From assembly GCF_025698545.1 (NCBI RefSeq), contig NC_068569.1:8122001-8186000 (forward strand): 64,000 nt of DNA. The letters run 5' to 3'. The notes beneath the pieces are model-generated. The model made no database searches. It worked only from the letters and a program-made list of their open reading frames with translations, and was not told the DNA's origin. Shown in pieces: positions 1-13,045 of the stretch. This DNA is from Gossypium raimondii (Eukaryota; Streptophyta; Magnoliopsida; Malvales; Malvaceae). The number at the start of each line of letters is the position of its first letter. Within the stretch, counting starts at the first letter, position 1. A program made the position numbers and the translations under genes.

Positions 1-3000
1 GTTCACTCACAGTCCGGGAGTATCTATACTACTCTGCTGTGCTCCAACTTCCCGGATTTTTCAGTCAGAAAAAGAGTGTTGTAGAGGAAGCCATCCATGC
101 CATGTCATTGGGTGACTTTGCGAACAAACTGATTGGTGGTCATTGTTTTATGAAAGGACTTCCTAGTGGTGAAAGAAGGCGTGTTGCTATTGCTCGGGAA
201 CTTGTGATGAGGCCGCATATCTTATTTATAGATGAGCCTCTTTATCATCTTGATAGGTAGCTTATTTATTTATTGGTATTCTTAATTCAACTCTTAACAG
301 TGTTTTACTTTTTTTTTCCCTGTCTCTTGCATGCTCTACAATGTTTTACTCTCTGATTGGCTTGCCATCTACTTTCCAGAAAATCAACATTATTTATGAT
401 GTTATGATAATATTCTGTTTTATTCAGTGTCTCTGCCCTGTTGATGATGGTAACACTGAAGAAACTTACAAGCACAGGATGTACTCTCATTTTCACGCTT
501 AATCAGAGCAGTACAGAAGTTTTTGGTCTCTTTGATCGTATCTGTCTGCTTTCAAATGGAAACACTTTGTTTTTTGGGGAAACATTAGCTTGCTTGCAGG
601 TAATTAATAATATAATATGATTATTTTTGCTAATCCTGTCATTGTTTTGATGCTTATCAGTTGTGACTTCATCATGTAGGCATCATTTGATGAGGAAGAA
701 AAGAAAGTCCATTTAAAGATAACATATAGCAAGTAAAATAAGATAGAATACGTTTATAAAGATTTGAATATATTATATATATTTTTAAACTTTTCATTTG
801 AGTACCTGCTGTGGCTTCTGTTTATTCTAATTTATCTCCCTTTTTCTCAATGAAGCACTTCTCAAATGCTGGATTCCCTTGCCCAATAATGCAAAGTCCT
901 TCTGATCACTTTCTCCGCGCCATAAATACAGATTTTGACAGGATCATTGCGATGTGCAAAAATTGGCAGGTATTTAATGATTCTCATTCTTCATATTGTA
1001 GTTCAAAGCCTTACTGCACTTGGAACAAGTAAAGCCCCAAAATAAAAGAGTATGAAAAATGTCTCAAACTTGGATCAGATCTCAAAAGCTGTTGGTCCAT
1101 GTTGGCTAGATGATAAATTAAGAGGATTAAAGTGCTTGTGAAGTGCATCATATTATTTTGTTTTACAACTATACTATATTTGGTACTACCACGAACTTGA
1201 CCTTGCCCATTATTTGTGGCTGCACCTTTTATGTCTTCTAAATTAGAAAAATTGTCAATGGCGAGTTTGATTCTACCAAAATGGAGGCCTTATCGATCTT
1301 GACTGTTTCTATGGTTTAATATTTTACATTTATCAATGGCTTCTAGTCTTTAATGTTGCTAATTTGGAGTAATTTACTAATAATATGAGCTGCTACATTG
1401 TGACAGGATGATAATGGAGACTTCTCAGCTGTGAACATGGATACTGCTGTTGCAATATGTACTCTTGAGGCAACATATAAATCGTCAGCTGATACTGCTG
1501 CAGTTGAAACTATGATACTGAGACTCACTGAGAAGGTACAATTTGTAGTCTTATATGTGTTGAAGTTGAACCACTTATAATTTCTCGGCCTTGACTAATA
1601 GGAAGCTTTAATTACCTGTATGACTACTTCTTATATGAGGCATTTGTTAGATTTGAAACTAATGATGCTCCCAAATCTTACTGTTTTGGTATACATAGAA
1701 GAAACAGTTTAATATACCTCATGTCCTCAAATTAAAGGTTAGCATGAGCAAAGGTAAGTGGATGACAGAGTGTAGCTGGCTGACATATATTTACCTTGTA
1801 TCTTAGCATTGTTCATGCATGACTTCCTCAAAGTTTTGTGGTGGCTATAGGCTAGCCTTTGCAATTTTCATTCACTTTTGTTGCATTCCACAGGAAGGGC
1901 CACTTCTCAAGAGCAAGGGCAAAGCTAGCAATGCCACACGAATTGCAGTATTGACTTGGAGATCATTACTAAACATGTCAAGGGAATTCAAATACTACTG
2001 GCTTCGTCTAATTCTTTATATGCTTCTTACATTGTGTATTGGAACTATATTTTCTGGCTTGGGCCATTCTTTGTCCTCAGCTGTGGTGAGTAAATCCAAT
2101 GTATAAGATTCAAAATATCTTTGCTGTTATGTTTTTGGTAAATTTGACAAGCATTTGTACGGATATTATGCACATATTTATAGTTGTTATAGTTGCATCT
2201 TGTTTATTCTCTTAGGATATTTCTTCTTATTGTTATATGCTTACTTTGTCTATGGTTGGTTTGCCATAGTCATTATGTGCTAATGTCATGCTTTTATGGT
2301 AAGTTGCTGATAGTTATAAGCTGCTCTGTTCTTCTACTACTTTCTTCTGCGAACTTGGAATTTTCTCAAGTAATAATTTAAAAACTGTCATTTTTCTGGT
2401 ACCAAACATTTTTGTCAATTCGCTTTATCCATTGATGTAATGATAGTCATAGAGATGCATTTCATGGGCATGCTTGTAGCAAATTAGGGTATGAACTTTT
2501 TGTGATAAGAAAGTGGAAAATGTAGATTGATTCACACACGAGAGCTCATCATAATGATTCTTGCCTCATGATTTTTGAATTTTAACAGTTTGGATTTGTA
2601 TTCTGAACGATAACTAAATCACTTATGAAGCATGAGTGCATTTCTAAATTTTATTTATTTTTTCTTATTGCAGACAAGAGTTGCTGCTATTTTTGTATTT
2701 GTATCATTTACTTCACTTTTAAGCATTGCTGGAGTACCTGTGCTAATGAAAGAAATCAAGGTGATCCTTATCATTTTTTGTTCGATTATGATGGCTATTT
2801 GCAAAGTTGCATGATTGGTCCTTTTCTTTCATGCTCAAATTGTGCTTTCTTTTATATGAACAAAAAAAAAATGTACTTACTTTTTTATTTTGCAGATATA
2901 TGCAAGTGAGGAATCAAACCAACATTCAGGAGCTTTAGCCTTTCTGTTTGGGCAACTACTCTCAAGCATTCCCTTCCTATTCCTCATCTCAATATCATCA

Positions 3001-3840
3001 AGTCTTGTCTTCTATTTCTTAATAGGACTACGAGATGAATTCAGCTTGTTGATGTACTTTGTGCTGAATTTCTTCATGTGCCTCTTAGTAAATGAAGGAT
3101 TGATGCTGGCTGTTGTTTCTTTGTGGCAAAATATTTTCCAGAGTGTCTTAACACTTGTAACCATACATGTAAGTTTTCACTATATAAAAGACAAGTAATC
3201 TTTGCATGCCTTTATAATTATTTTCAGTTCCAGCCTTTAGCTTTTACAAAGCCTTGGAACCTTATGATCAAAATGCATGATGTTTCAGGTGGTACTGATG
3301 CTCGCAGCGGGCTATTTCAGAATCCGAAGCAAGTTGCCCGGACCTGTGTGGACGCATCCATTATCATACATTGCTTTTCACACTTACTCCATCCAGGTGT
3401 GTGCTTGATTTTAACATTAGTTCTTTTAATCATTATTACAAACCACATAGTTCAGCATCATGTATTTTTCACTATATCAAACTGCATTTGCAATACTCTG
3501 TCCCTGTAGGCATTGGAGAATCCATTCTAGGCAGTCTTATCATTACTGAATGAATCTTTAAAACTTGTGACCTGTGTTTCTGCCATAGGGACTTTTGGAG
3601 AACGAGTATCTAGGAGTGAATTTTGCCATTGGGCAAGTGAGGAGCATATCGGGTTTTCAGGCACTGCATAGTGCTTATGATATTTCTCCTAGAAGTAACG
3701 CCAAGTGGGAGAATGTACTGGTATTGTTCCTCATGGCAGTCGGATATAGAATCCTTGTGTTTGTTTTGCTACATTTTTATGCAAGGAAAAATGTATCCCT
3801 ACATAGACTTTTCCGGGGCAAACACAATTCAACAGCCTGA
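1..3840 (+). CDS. ABCG3: ABC transporter G family member 3-like half transporter (5' part outside window)
   Basis: The product is a plasma- or organelle-membrane ABCG (WBC) half transporter; its substrate is unknown. Nine exons are visible: <1-256, 428-599, 856-969, 1407-1535, 1894-2085, 2674-2760, 2896-3168, 3289-3396, 3589-3840. All joins are GT-AG, keep phase, and give about 526 residues; Arabidopsis ABCG3 is about 730, so Walker A and the N terminus lie off the left edge. The visible order is the end of the nucleotide-binding domain, then an ABC2-type membrane domain with about six hydrophobic spans (exons 5-9). The ATPase motifs depart from the ABCG norm: the signature reads LPSGERRRV instead of VSGGERKRV, Walker B is followed by EPLYHLDS instead of EPTSGLDS, and the switch histidine is replaced (TLNQSS for TIHQPS). 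As I remember it, Arabidopsis ABCG3 shares this decay, which sets the subfamily call. The open frame argues for a living gene. Confidence 0.93.
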
Positions 3841-6331
3841 GATGAATGGAAGTGGTACTATCATCTTTGTCAGCCATTCAAATTGTATAATCTTCTTTTA
3901 TATTTGCTTTGTTCAATCCCATGCTATCATTCATAAATTAGACTTTGAGTGACCCAGGAAAGGAGTGCCAAACTTTGATGCATCAGTCATTGGCACATGA
4001 AAATTTTGGAATGTTGGGGTTTTGGCTGACACCGGAAGAAGGTAGCTTTGATTAGAGATCATTCATAACAATGCTCAATGGATATGTTGCTCACAGTTGC
4101 AGATTGAATCTTAGTTATGTTTTATAAAGTAGGGTCTTAGCCATTTGATAAGCTTTTCTAGACATCTTAGAATTAAATTACCGAAAAGAAAGAACCTTTA
4201 GCATTTCTTTTTCTTGTTTTTGTTTCGTTTTCTCCTTTTCCCTTGTCTTGGCAAAATCCACACGCATACGCATCAAAAAGGAGTATTTGTTGAATCCACT
4301 TTCTTGATAGGGTCTACTTCCACTCGAATGGACTGCTTTGCTGCATAAATGTCACATTGAGGCATCATAATGATGGCAAATTCATGTACATGTGCACCAG
4401 CCACATCATCATACAAAAAGGATGGGTTCTTATTGTTTGTTTTTATGCTCGAGGAAAATGGTAAACTATACATGAAAATGAATGATGAGTCACTGAAAAT
4501 GAAGGAAACCATTTTGGAATATGGAAACAATGACTGAAAGAATAGAAACAAATATCAAGGGCAAAAACGTAGTTTCTGTATTCACAGAGAGGGGTTTTGA
4601 ACTAATAATTATCCCTTTTTCCCTTGGACAGAGATAGATTAGAATATTACAAGTGACACATAGGATTAAACTCAATTAATTACAGCTTTCAATGATTTGA
4701 GTTCTATTTTCATATCTGAATAAAAGGCAAGTATAATTAAAAGAACAGGATCTGGATTCTGGAATATGACGATGTCAATCATGTTCAGGATATCAAACTT
4801 GAGAGAGACAATTCTTCAAAGCAGCATGATAAGAATTTAAAAGAAACCAAGTATTTGCCCATCAAGTTATAGAGATTTGACGCTCCAGATTGTTGCTCTT
4901 TCCCATTCCTGAACTTGTCTCTCTCTCATATTTTGTACCAAAGCTTGCAACAAGGTGATGACAACATCTAAACATGAAGCTTTGGTTTATTATTGCACAC
5001 TGTCCCTGTGGTTGGTATGTCCCCCCCCCCCCTTTTTACTTGGTGTAAAATTTGAGCACAGGGAGTGGCAGGAGCCTGCCCTGTGTACCTTCCAGGAAAT
5101 GCTGCATATCGCTCACCCATTTCCAGTCTAGATAAAAGGACAATAACAGAGGCCTATTCGTACTTGAAAACCAGGACAAACAAAGAAATTGATTCTCCCA
5201 ATCCCAAATAAGGACAAACAAAAAGTAAAGGCTTGAAGTCGCAGGTTTATACACCATTTTTGTCAAATATCCCCCCTTTATGATTTAAACTCTTCAATAT
5301 GTATTTTATACAAAAATGACTTCCTTCAGCAAAGATACTTTATTATTCATTTGCCTGTGCTGTGCCATTATTTTTGTTGATCCCACCACCATAGTGAGCA
5401 AAGCTTTTGCACGTTCATAAAATCCTGCAGGCAAACAGCATTGATCTTCTCCTCCTTACTTTGAGAGTTTCCCTTTACATTCTTTTTTGGACAGTGGTTG
5501 TGCAATCTTGGCGTTTCACATTTCACGGGAACTGAAGATAATGCTTCACTTGTATTGGCAAACATGTATGCTCTTGGGATTTGGGAGAATACAGTTTTTC
5601 ATATCAGATGTATGCTATTGCTTATCAACAAAGTTATAAATCGTGAAGCTGTTATGATATCAAAGAAAAGGAAGACCCTTAAATAGTTCAACACTTTGGA
5701 TGGGGTGAAGGGTAGATGAGATATTTTAAAAACAAAGAATCCTTCATGTCAAAAGTATAATTTCTAAATCGTTTTGTGTAAAGCATTTTCTTTCTCCTCT
5801 CCTTTTTCCTTTGGGGTTTACATAGAAATAAAAAAACTAGTAAATAGTAAATAGCAAATGTCCACATCCTTGGGGCTTCGGGTCATTTTTCTTCATATTT
5901 ATGGAGTGGCACCAGCCTGTATTTTTTTTCACTTTAATCGTCACACCAAAAGTAGAAATTTCCAGCTGTGCAAATTAAAACATGACAAGTCCTACAAACC
6001 CCACATCACAAAAGGTTATAGTACTAAGTAGTAGAAACAGTACGGAGAACAAAATAAAAAAAATGGGCCACATAGCAAAATACTACTACTAATCACATTA
6101 AAAATGCCAATATTCAACCTTTTTAACAACATCAAAACCCTAGAGACCAACGTAATGGGAACTCAAAGACGTTTTAAAGCTCCAAGTTTTAACACAAAAT
6201 TTTCGTTTCCAAGTGAGCTCTTCCCATTTGTTTCTGTTGGTGAGTGAATGAACAGTCTATCGATGGGCATAGAGAGTGCTAGTAGATCTTCCCACTTAGC
6301 CGATAAGCTATACCATAAACACCATTTATCC
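3841..6331. other. Intergenic region between ABCG3-like and HIPP genes (tail to tail)
   Basis: This holds the 3' flanks of two convergent genes. A run of 12 C lies at 5021-5032. A minus-strand frame of 65 codons at 5368-5565 has a fairly protein-like composition, but I recognise no family and find no exon borders. Otherwise nothing is recognised. Confidence 0.5.
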
Positions 6332-7915
6332 TCACAAAATGGCACAAGCATTAGGATTCTCATCATTAAACATCTGGTGAGGTGGGTGAACAAACACTGG
6401 ATAGTTCGGAACATAGGCCGGGTAACAATGCCCATGACCATGCGGGTGTGGGTGCCCGTATCCGTACCCATAACCCGGGTATCCATATCCAGGATAACTC
6501 GGCATGTAGCCAGGGTAACTTGGCATGTATCCATATCCATATTCAGGTTGAACCAAAAACTCCATCCTGTTGCCTTCCACCTTAGCACCGCCGCCGCCAG
6601 AAGGAACAGCATTAGCCTCATTTCCACCATCTCCACCAGCATTGCCACCTTTGTTCTTCTTCTTCCCGCCGCCACCCACACCACCACCACCACCACCACC
6701 AGTTCCACTACCAGCACCATTGTCGCCACCCTCCTTGTTGCCATCTTTCTCTTTCTTAGGTAGCACAATCTCAACATTCTTCTTGAGTTTGTCTTTCAAA
6801 ACCTCGGCCAAGGCCTTAACATCCATAGTCCCCTTAACCGTGACCAGCTCCTTCTGCGTGTCTACTTTCAACTCCTGCACCCCTGTATCGCCGTCACAAA
6901 TCAAACGTCAGAAACTACAACAAGATTCCGACGACGTTATAGTAAAGGTATGGTAAATAAAAATCTTGCTATCTACAGTCCAAAACCAGTGATAAAGTCA
7001 CCACCTTTGGTTTCAGAGATAATTTTGCGAATCTTTAGAATGCATCCCTGGCACTGGCATTTCAGTTGCACCTTCAAATCCGCCGTCGTCAACGGAGCCT
7101 AAGCAAAATTAATAAATAACCAACTTAAATTCAAAATATAAAAAGATTATTAATTTGTTTTACTTAAACGGCAGGAAGTAATAAATTTTTGACAGGGATG
7201 TGGATTTGAATGCACTTCAATTCAAAACCAACATGCAAATGCAACAATTTGATTGCCGAAAATTAAAATTGAGAATGGCAGCAAAAAAAAAGATAATACC
7301 TCTTTGGGTTTTTTCTCTTGTTTACTATTATCAGAAGGCTGGTTTTTGTCTTTCTCAGGTTTTTTCTCTTTTTTGTCTTCTTTGTTATCATCTTTCTTAG
7401 GCTGAGGAGCAATGACGTCAACCTTCTTCTTAGACTTCTTCACGATGTTCTCTTTGATGGCTGTTGGATCCACAGCTCCTGTCACTGTCACTTTGCTTGA
7501 GTTGCTCTCCGTTTTCACTGTCTCCACCCCTGCAAAAAGATGAAAAAAAAAAACAGAAGAAATGTTTCAAAAACCTGAGAGAAAAAGAAAAAGGTAAAAC
7601 CCATGAACAAACTGGAAATATTCAAACTTGGTTGTTGTTGTTATCGGACAAAGAAGGGAATATATTTATACCTTCAAATTCACGAACGCATTTGAGGATT
7701 TTGGAAGCACAACCTTCACAAAGACAGTCAACTTTGAAAACAACAGTTAAGGAACCCTTTTCCTTCTTATCTCCATCTCCTCCTTTCTTGTTACCACTCT
7801 TTTTCTGCAACATAGACAAAGAACAACCCATATAATATTATCAATAATGATAAAAATAAATAAAGGAAAAGCCAAAAAAAAGGAGATATGGTATTTGCAA
7901 ACCAACCTCTCCCAT
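6332..7915 (-). CDS. Heavy metal-associated isoprenylated plant protein with two HMA domains
   Basis: Five exons (7915-7907, 7804-7672, 7529-7300, 7098-7005, 6882-6332) give 338 residues with correct phase throughout. The first exon encodes only MGE. That start was preferred over a longer frame at 7831 because it matches the usual HIPP beginning and has a clean GT-AG join. HMA domain 1 (about residues 20-85) has the metal-binding CxxC as CEGC. HMA domain 2 (about 125-190) has CQGC. A Lys/Glu/Pro-rich linker separates them. The C-terminal third is a poly-Gly stretch coded by a CCA/GGT-type trinucleotide run, then a Gly/Tyr/Pro/His-rich region with a doubled YMPSYPG unit. The last four residues are CAIL, a CaaX box whose final Leu favours geranylgeranylation. 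Proteins of this family bind soft metals such as Cu, Zn or Cd and attach to membranes through the lipid. Overlapping frames on either strand are shadows of this gene. Confidence 0.95.
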
Positions 7916-7993
7916 CGCGAGTCAAAATCCGTTATGCTAAGTGGTTTTGTTATGAGTGGAAATAGGAGGAAACAAAGGGAGTGAGAGAAGTTG

Positions 7994-8091
7994 GGAGTAT
8001 ATATATACATATAAATATAGTGGAGGAGATGACATGGTGGAGTAAAATGCTGATGACGTATGTATGTATGTATGTATGTATGTATGTATGT
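7994..8091 (-). promoter_or_regulatory. HIPP core promoter with TATA tract and upstream GTAT microsatellite
   Basis: Upstream of the HIPP start, the minus strand has a TATA-rich tract (about 8000-8020, TATATATATA type) 85-105 bp before the ATG. About 40 bp further upstream lies a perfect tetranucleotide repeat (GTAT on the plus strand, 8058-8091, eight units). The spacing fits a plant core promoter. The repeat is a likely length-polymorphic site. Confidence 0.55.
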
Positions 8092-8803
8092 TTCATGGAT
8101 GGTTTTAAATGAGAAGGGGAAGGGGGGTGGCTTAGGTAAGGTTTAAAAAAGGGTGTGATTTGTGGGATTGGAAGTTGTTGGCTGTTTCTTTCTTTCTGTC
8201 TGTTTATGCAGCAGTTGCTTCTTATAACAGTAATTTACTCCGCCACCTGCCCCCAAGTACTGCCCTCTTTAACAACACTGTACCCTTCATTTATTTTCAT
8301 TTTCATTAAAATGTCCCTAAACCATAGGTATGCGATTCATCCCTTAAATAGCTAACTTTGTACTCCATATATGCCACTCTCCACTTTCAAAACTATTGAT
8401 TGCGACTTGATTTTTTACAAGTGAAACTAAAAAATCATGCACCACTTCTCCGTTATTTTCAATTAGTACTTAATTTTAAGAGAAACCAACCACGTTTCTG
8501 ATTAGTAGATGGGCCTTCATTGTTGTGGAAACCCATCCATTTGGACTAATGACTCGACCCACTACATTTATCATACAAGCATTGCCCAACATCTGGGCTC
8601 AACATTTGTTTAAGCCACTTGCGTGAAGACTAATGGCTGGCCTCCAGTTTTTACAGAAATTGTTGGCAATCTTGAGCACCCTCCGCAACTCAAATTTTAT
8701 TATTAGTCTTTACCTTATTCTTAAATTTTAATTTTAATTTTTATATTCTAAATTAGTTAGTTTTAGTTTATAGGTTTTTTTATAATTTGAACTTTCATTC
8801 ATG

Positions 8804-9462
8804 TAGGTTTGAGCATTTGATCAAATCGAGTGAAAATTTTCGAGCTAATTGAGTTGACGAATCCTATTTTATTATCCTAACTTGATTTAATTTTTATTGA
8901 ATCGAGTCGAGTGAATTGAAATTTGAGTCCAGTCGAATCGAGTGAAATTGTTTGAGTTAAATTAAAAAATTAAATGTCAAATTAAATTTTGTTACGGATA
9001 ACTAATTTTATGTTAGAGTGCATAAATTTGAAACCTTATATATTTAAAAACTTTTGAAAGCAAAATAATAATAAAAAATAATTTAATATAATAAACTTGA
9101 ATTATTAATTAACTTATTTAGGTCGCCAAAATTATTATTCTAGAAAACTTTTAATTTTTTAACTTTCTTTATATATTTTTAAGAATATTTTTGAAATTTT
9201 ATAAATATTTTAATTTTAAAAATATTTTGAAATTTTAAAATTATTTTATATTTTTTGTTGAGAGAGACCAATTACTCATTTTCAAACTTGATAGGGACCA
9301 AAAAAATATTTACACCAATATGTTATTCGAATTATTCGAGTTATTTGGATTGTAAAATTCAACTTGACTCGAACTCGAAACTCAAATAACTCGATTCGAT
9401 TGACTCGGAATTCGAATTTTTTTCTAATTTTTTCAAATTGAATTGAATTTTACTCACCCCTA
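8804..9462. mobile_element. hAT-like non-autonomous element, copy 1
   Basis: The element starts TAGGTTTGAGCA and ends with the inverted form ACTCACCCCTA, giving imperfect TIRs of the TAGGGGTGAGCA type seen on plant hAT MITEs. The flanking 8-mers CATTCATG (8796-8803) and CATACACG (9463-9470) match at 6 of 8 places, the size expected for a hAT target duplication. The sub-terminal regions are packed with TCGAGT/ATTCGA motifs on both strands. It has no coding capacity. Confidence 0.7.
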
Positions 9463-10892
9463 CATACACGTCAATTTGTTATTTATATTTACATTAAAAT
9501 CACTTAGTTACCAGAATATAGCAAAAAGTTACCAAGTTTTACTTGTAAAAAACCATAGCCCGTAGAAGTGTTTATTTAAACCCTATTTCTTTTTTGCCAA
9601 ATCTAAATCTAGTTTAATATCGCTTATATATTATATATTCAAACTGCTTTCAGAAATTTGTTGTAAAATGATCACTAAAACTACGAGATAATCTTTTACA
9701 AGGTTAAAGAATATTAAGTTAATTAGTTTCTTTATCATATGCGATGTGCGGATTAATTTGTAAATATCAATTTTAATGTTCTATATTTATCTATTAAATA
9801 AAAATAAAATAACATAAATATAATTTTTAAGTTAAAAGATTAAAAACCATAAAGATAAAATTTATATACAAAAATATTTACCACTCCAACTATATATAAT
9901 TATTGTTAAATAAATTTGAGAAGAAAACAATTTCTTGTTTATACCCATTATATAACAATTTTATTAGTTTATATATAAGCTAATGAGAGATGAATCACCC
10001 GTAAATTCCTTAAAACAACTTGTACGTACCCAGGAACAAAACATTGTTCATTATAAATCTTTGTTTACCTTAACAAGTTTGATGTTTGTCTTTCAAGAAA
10101 AAAAAGGTTCATTACATTTTTTTTTTTTTTGCCAAGACAGAAACGGGAGAAGGGTGAAGAGGTGTTTATGAGTAGAATCTAATAAGGTTATAACTTGATC
10201 TAAAAAAAAGTCTAAGCTCAGGTATGATTTCATCTAATTTGCCTAAATAGTTGATTTCTTTATTTTAAAAAATAAATACTAATTTTATAATAATATTATA
10301 TAAACTTATAATGTGATTTAAATAAAATAATTTCAATTTGTTTACCAAAACAAAAGAAACTTTGACTAACAATATAAAGTAATTCAAAAAAATTTAATTT
10401 TCCTAAAAAAATAAAATTGGGGAATAGAAATATATCATTTTTTAATAATATGCATGACATCAGTGGAGCATTGAGGCTAACAATGGTTGCTGCTTAATTT
10501 TTGTGTTTATTATATACATATATATATGGTACACAAAAATTTGATAAATTTTAGGGGGAGCCATGGCCCCGCAAGACCAGTCCCCCTTTATCCACCCCCC
10601 AGACCTTCTTCAACGGGTTTGATCAGATCTTATCTTAGGAAGAATAATAATAAGTAAGAAAGTAGGTTGTCAATGGGCGACTGGAAAGTAGAACATTAAA
10701 AAAAAATAAAAAAAGTTTTGTCATTTTCAAATAGGAGGTTCTCAAAACTGATGTAGTGAAGCAAATTAGATCAGAGCATTGCCATTTTAATGACCGGAAA
10801 AGTATGGTTAGCCTTGCTATTTGGGTTTGTAACTGTCTTGTTTTGACACATGTCTATAGGTTGTTTCCACAATTCTGAAATCTGGTTTTAGG
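9463..10892. other. AT-rich intergenic DNA
   Basis: No gene is recognised. The stretch at 10540-10620 (AGGGGGAGCCATGGCCCC type) resembles the end of a common plant MITE, but no second end was found. Confidence 0.4.
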
Positions 10893-12028
10893 TAGGGGTG
10901 AGCAAAACTCGATTTGACTCGAAAAATTTAAAAAAAAAATTCGAATTTCGAGTTAAACGAATTGAGTTATTCGAGTTAATCGAGTTATTCGAATCAACTC
11001 GAATTTTTTTTCGAATTTCAAGTTCGAATCGACTTGAGTTTTCGAATTCGAATAACTCGAATAATTCGAATATCAAACTATAATATTTTACATTTTTACC
11101 CCAAACTCCCAAACCTTTTTACTTTTCCTTCAAAACTTTTACTCCTTCCCACTTTCCCCCAAAATTTTTACTTTCCTCCCTTCCCAACCCCCCAATCTAC
11201 GCAAAATCTATTTCTCACCAAAATTTTACTCTCTCATTTACTTTTTCTCAAAATTTTACTCTCAAAAACCCTCAAAACTTTTTATTTTCCCCCAAAATTT
11301 TTACTCCCTCTCACTTTTCCCCTAAAACTTTTATTCCCTTCCCATCCCACCTCTCATCTATCCCAAACCCTCCCCCCTCAATTTTTTTTAATTTTTTCCC
11401 TCCAAAATTTTACTCCCCCTATTTACTTTCTCTCAAACTTTATTCCCCAAAACTTTTTATTTTTCCCCAAAACTTTTACTTCTCACCCTTTACTCTCAAA
11501 TAAAAAATCAAAATTATCCCAAAAAAATCACTAAACATAAATAGTAGATATAAATAAAATTATTACTATTTATATTATTAAATTAAATTTCACATTTTAT
11601 ATCATTTATATTATTGAATTGTTTAGTCATATTGAATATTTATATTAAAATTGAATTATTAATTATGTCATAAAATATTCGTGTTAAAATTTTATATTGG
11701 TATCAATTTCACATTTTATTTTTAAAATAATTTTATTAAAAATCATATTTTTACATTTAATATATTTTTAATTCCAAAATATATAGTGACAAGAATCAAG
11801 ATAATTGAAACAACTAAGCAAGCAAAGAAGCTAACCAGTATATAAAAAATTAATAAATAAATTATGAGGCGATGAAAGTTAATAAAAAATTTGATTAAGG
11901 TGGACAAATTTTATTACAATGGGTGACAATGGTTATAAGGACCCAAAATTATTTTTTAAAATTTAACTCGAACAAATATATTCGATTCGAATTCCATCTC
12001 ATTCGACTCGATTCGAGAAAACTTCAAA
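10893..12028. mobile_element. hAT-like element, copy 2, with C/T-rich core (right end uncertain)
   Basis: The left end TAGGGGTGAGCA is intact and is followed by dense TCGAGTTATTCGA sub-terminal motifs, as in the copy at 8804-9462. Similar motifs in inverted form recur at 11965-12020. Between them lies a strand-asymmetric tract (11098-11520) of degenerate units like CCCCAAAACTTTTACTC, then AT-rich DNA. No clean right TIR or 8-bp duplication was seen, so the right border is approximate. The long frame at 11034-11534 only reflects the low-complexity tract. Confidence 0.55.
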
Positions 12029-12111
12029 TAAAGTTAGGACGACACCCACCACTCTGCTTTTTCTCTTTATTTCATCTCAACAAACGTAAGGCCACTTCAT
12101 TTACAATGAAG

Positions 12112-12135
12112 ATTATTATTATTATTATTATTATT
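12112..12135. repeat. ATT trinucleotide microsatellite
   Basis: Eight units of ATT in a row, inside a gene-free stretch between the hAT-like element and MIR530. Confidence 0.9.
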
Positions 12136-13045
12136 TTCTTTTTCCTGACTTATTGGTTAATTCTGTTGCAAAATGGTAATCCCCAGCCAGTTTGCAGTTA
12201 TTATTATTTAGATCAACTACATCTAAACTCAAAATCCCCGTTTTGAACTAAAAGCCGATATTCACCGAGCCAAGTTAAATTGAGGTATTTATGAAGAAAA
12301 CCACAAGCAGTTTCGGAGTTTATAGACCAAAATCAACAATATAAACATCTAAATTCACCATATTTATGCATGATTACTACTTCAAAATAGTAAAGCAGGA
12401 TGTGTTACCAAATTAGGCGGTATGCGTCTTATCGCACATTCAATCCAAAAAGCAAGTTGTGGATAAATCAAGCATTTCTATTTTAGTAAGTAGATACAGA
12501 GCATTTGAAAGCCCGACTCAACGTCTTGCTCAATTTTTAGTTGTTTTTCCGTATACAAATTTATACTGTATTAATGAATAAAATATAAAGAATGTCATGG
12601 AAAACAATATGGAGATAAAAAATAAAAAAAGCCACATGGAGAATATTGGCAAAAACAAACCTTGGTTTGGCTCCCACAGATTTAGGATAGTATTGAGGAA
12701 GAAAAAGGACGAGAAGGGTTCCCTACCAGACGAAGAAGACAAAAGAAAAAGAGAAAAGGGCCCTACTGACAGCCTATTATTATTTATAGCCAATATCTGG
12801 CATCTTCTACTAGCAGTACGAGTCATAGTTTGGATGATCCATTTACACTTGCAAGGGAGACAATACTTGTTGAAGGTCTCCACTTTCCCTCTTACCAAAA
12901 TGCCTGTTACTATTATTACTTTTGTTTTTTTGGTGAAACCTGTTACTACTATTTAATCTTATTATTAACTACAATTTTTATCCCAGCTGCTGGGTCGCCC
13001 ACGAGGCAGCGCTTCCCATTCAAGTGAACTGGCAGATGTGGCAGA

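Noticed and set aside
5368-5565. 65-codon minus frame with protein-like composition
   Set aside because: No recognised family, no exon borders or conserved motif; kept only as a note in the intergenic entry.
6163-6956. Long overlapping frames on both strands within the HIPP last exon
   Set aside because: They are shadows of the Gly- and Pro-coding low-complexity exon; only the minus frame ending in CAIL continues the HMA exons in phase.
11034-11534. 166-codon frame
   Set aside because: It is produced by the G-poor C/T/A tract; the protein is low-complexity Leu/Phe/Pro/Ser with no domain.
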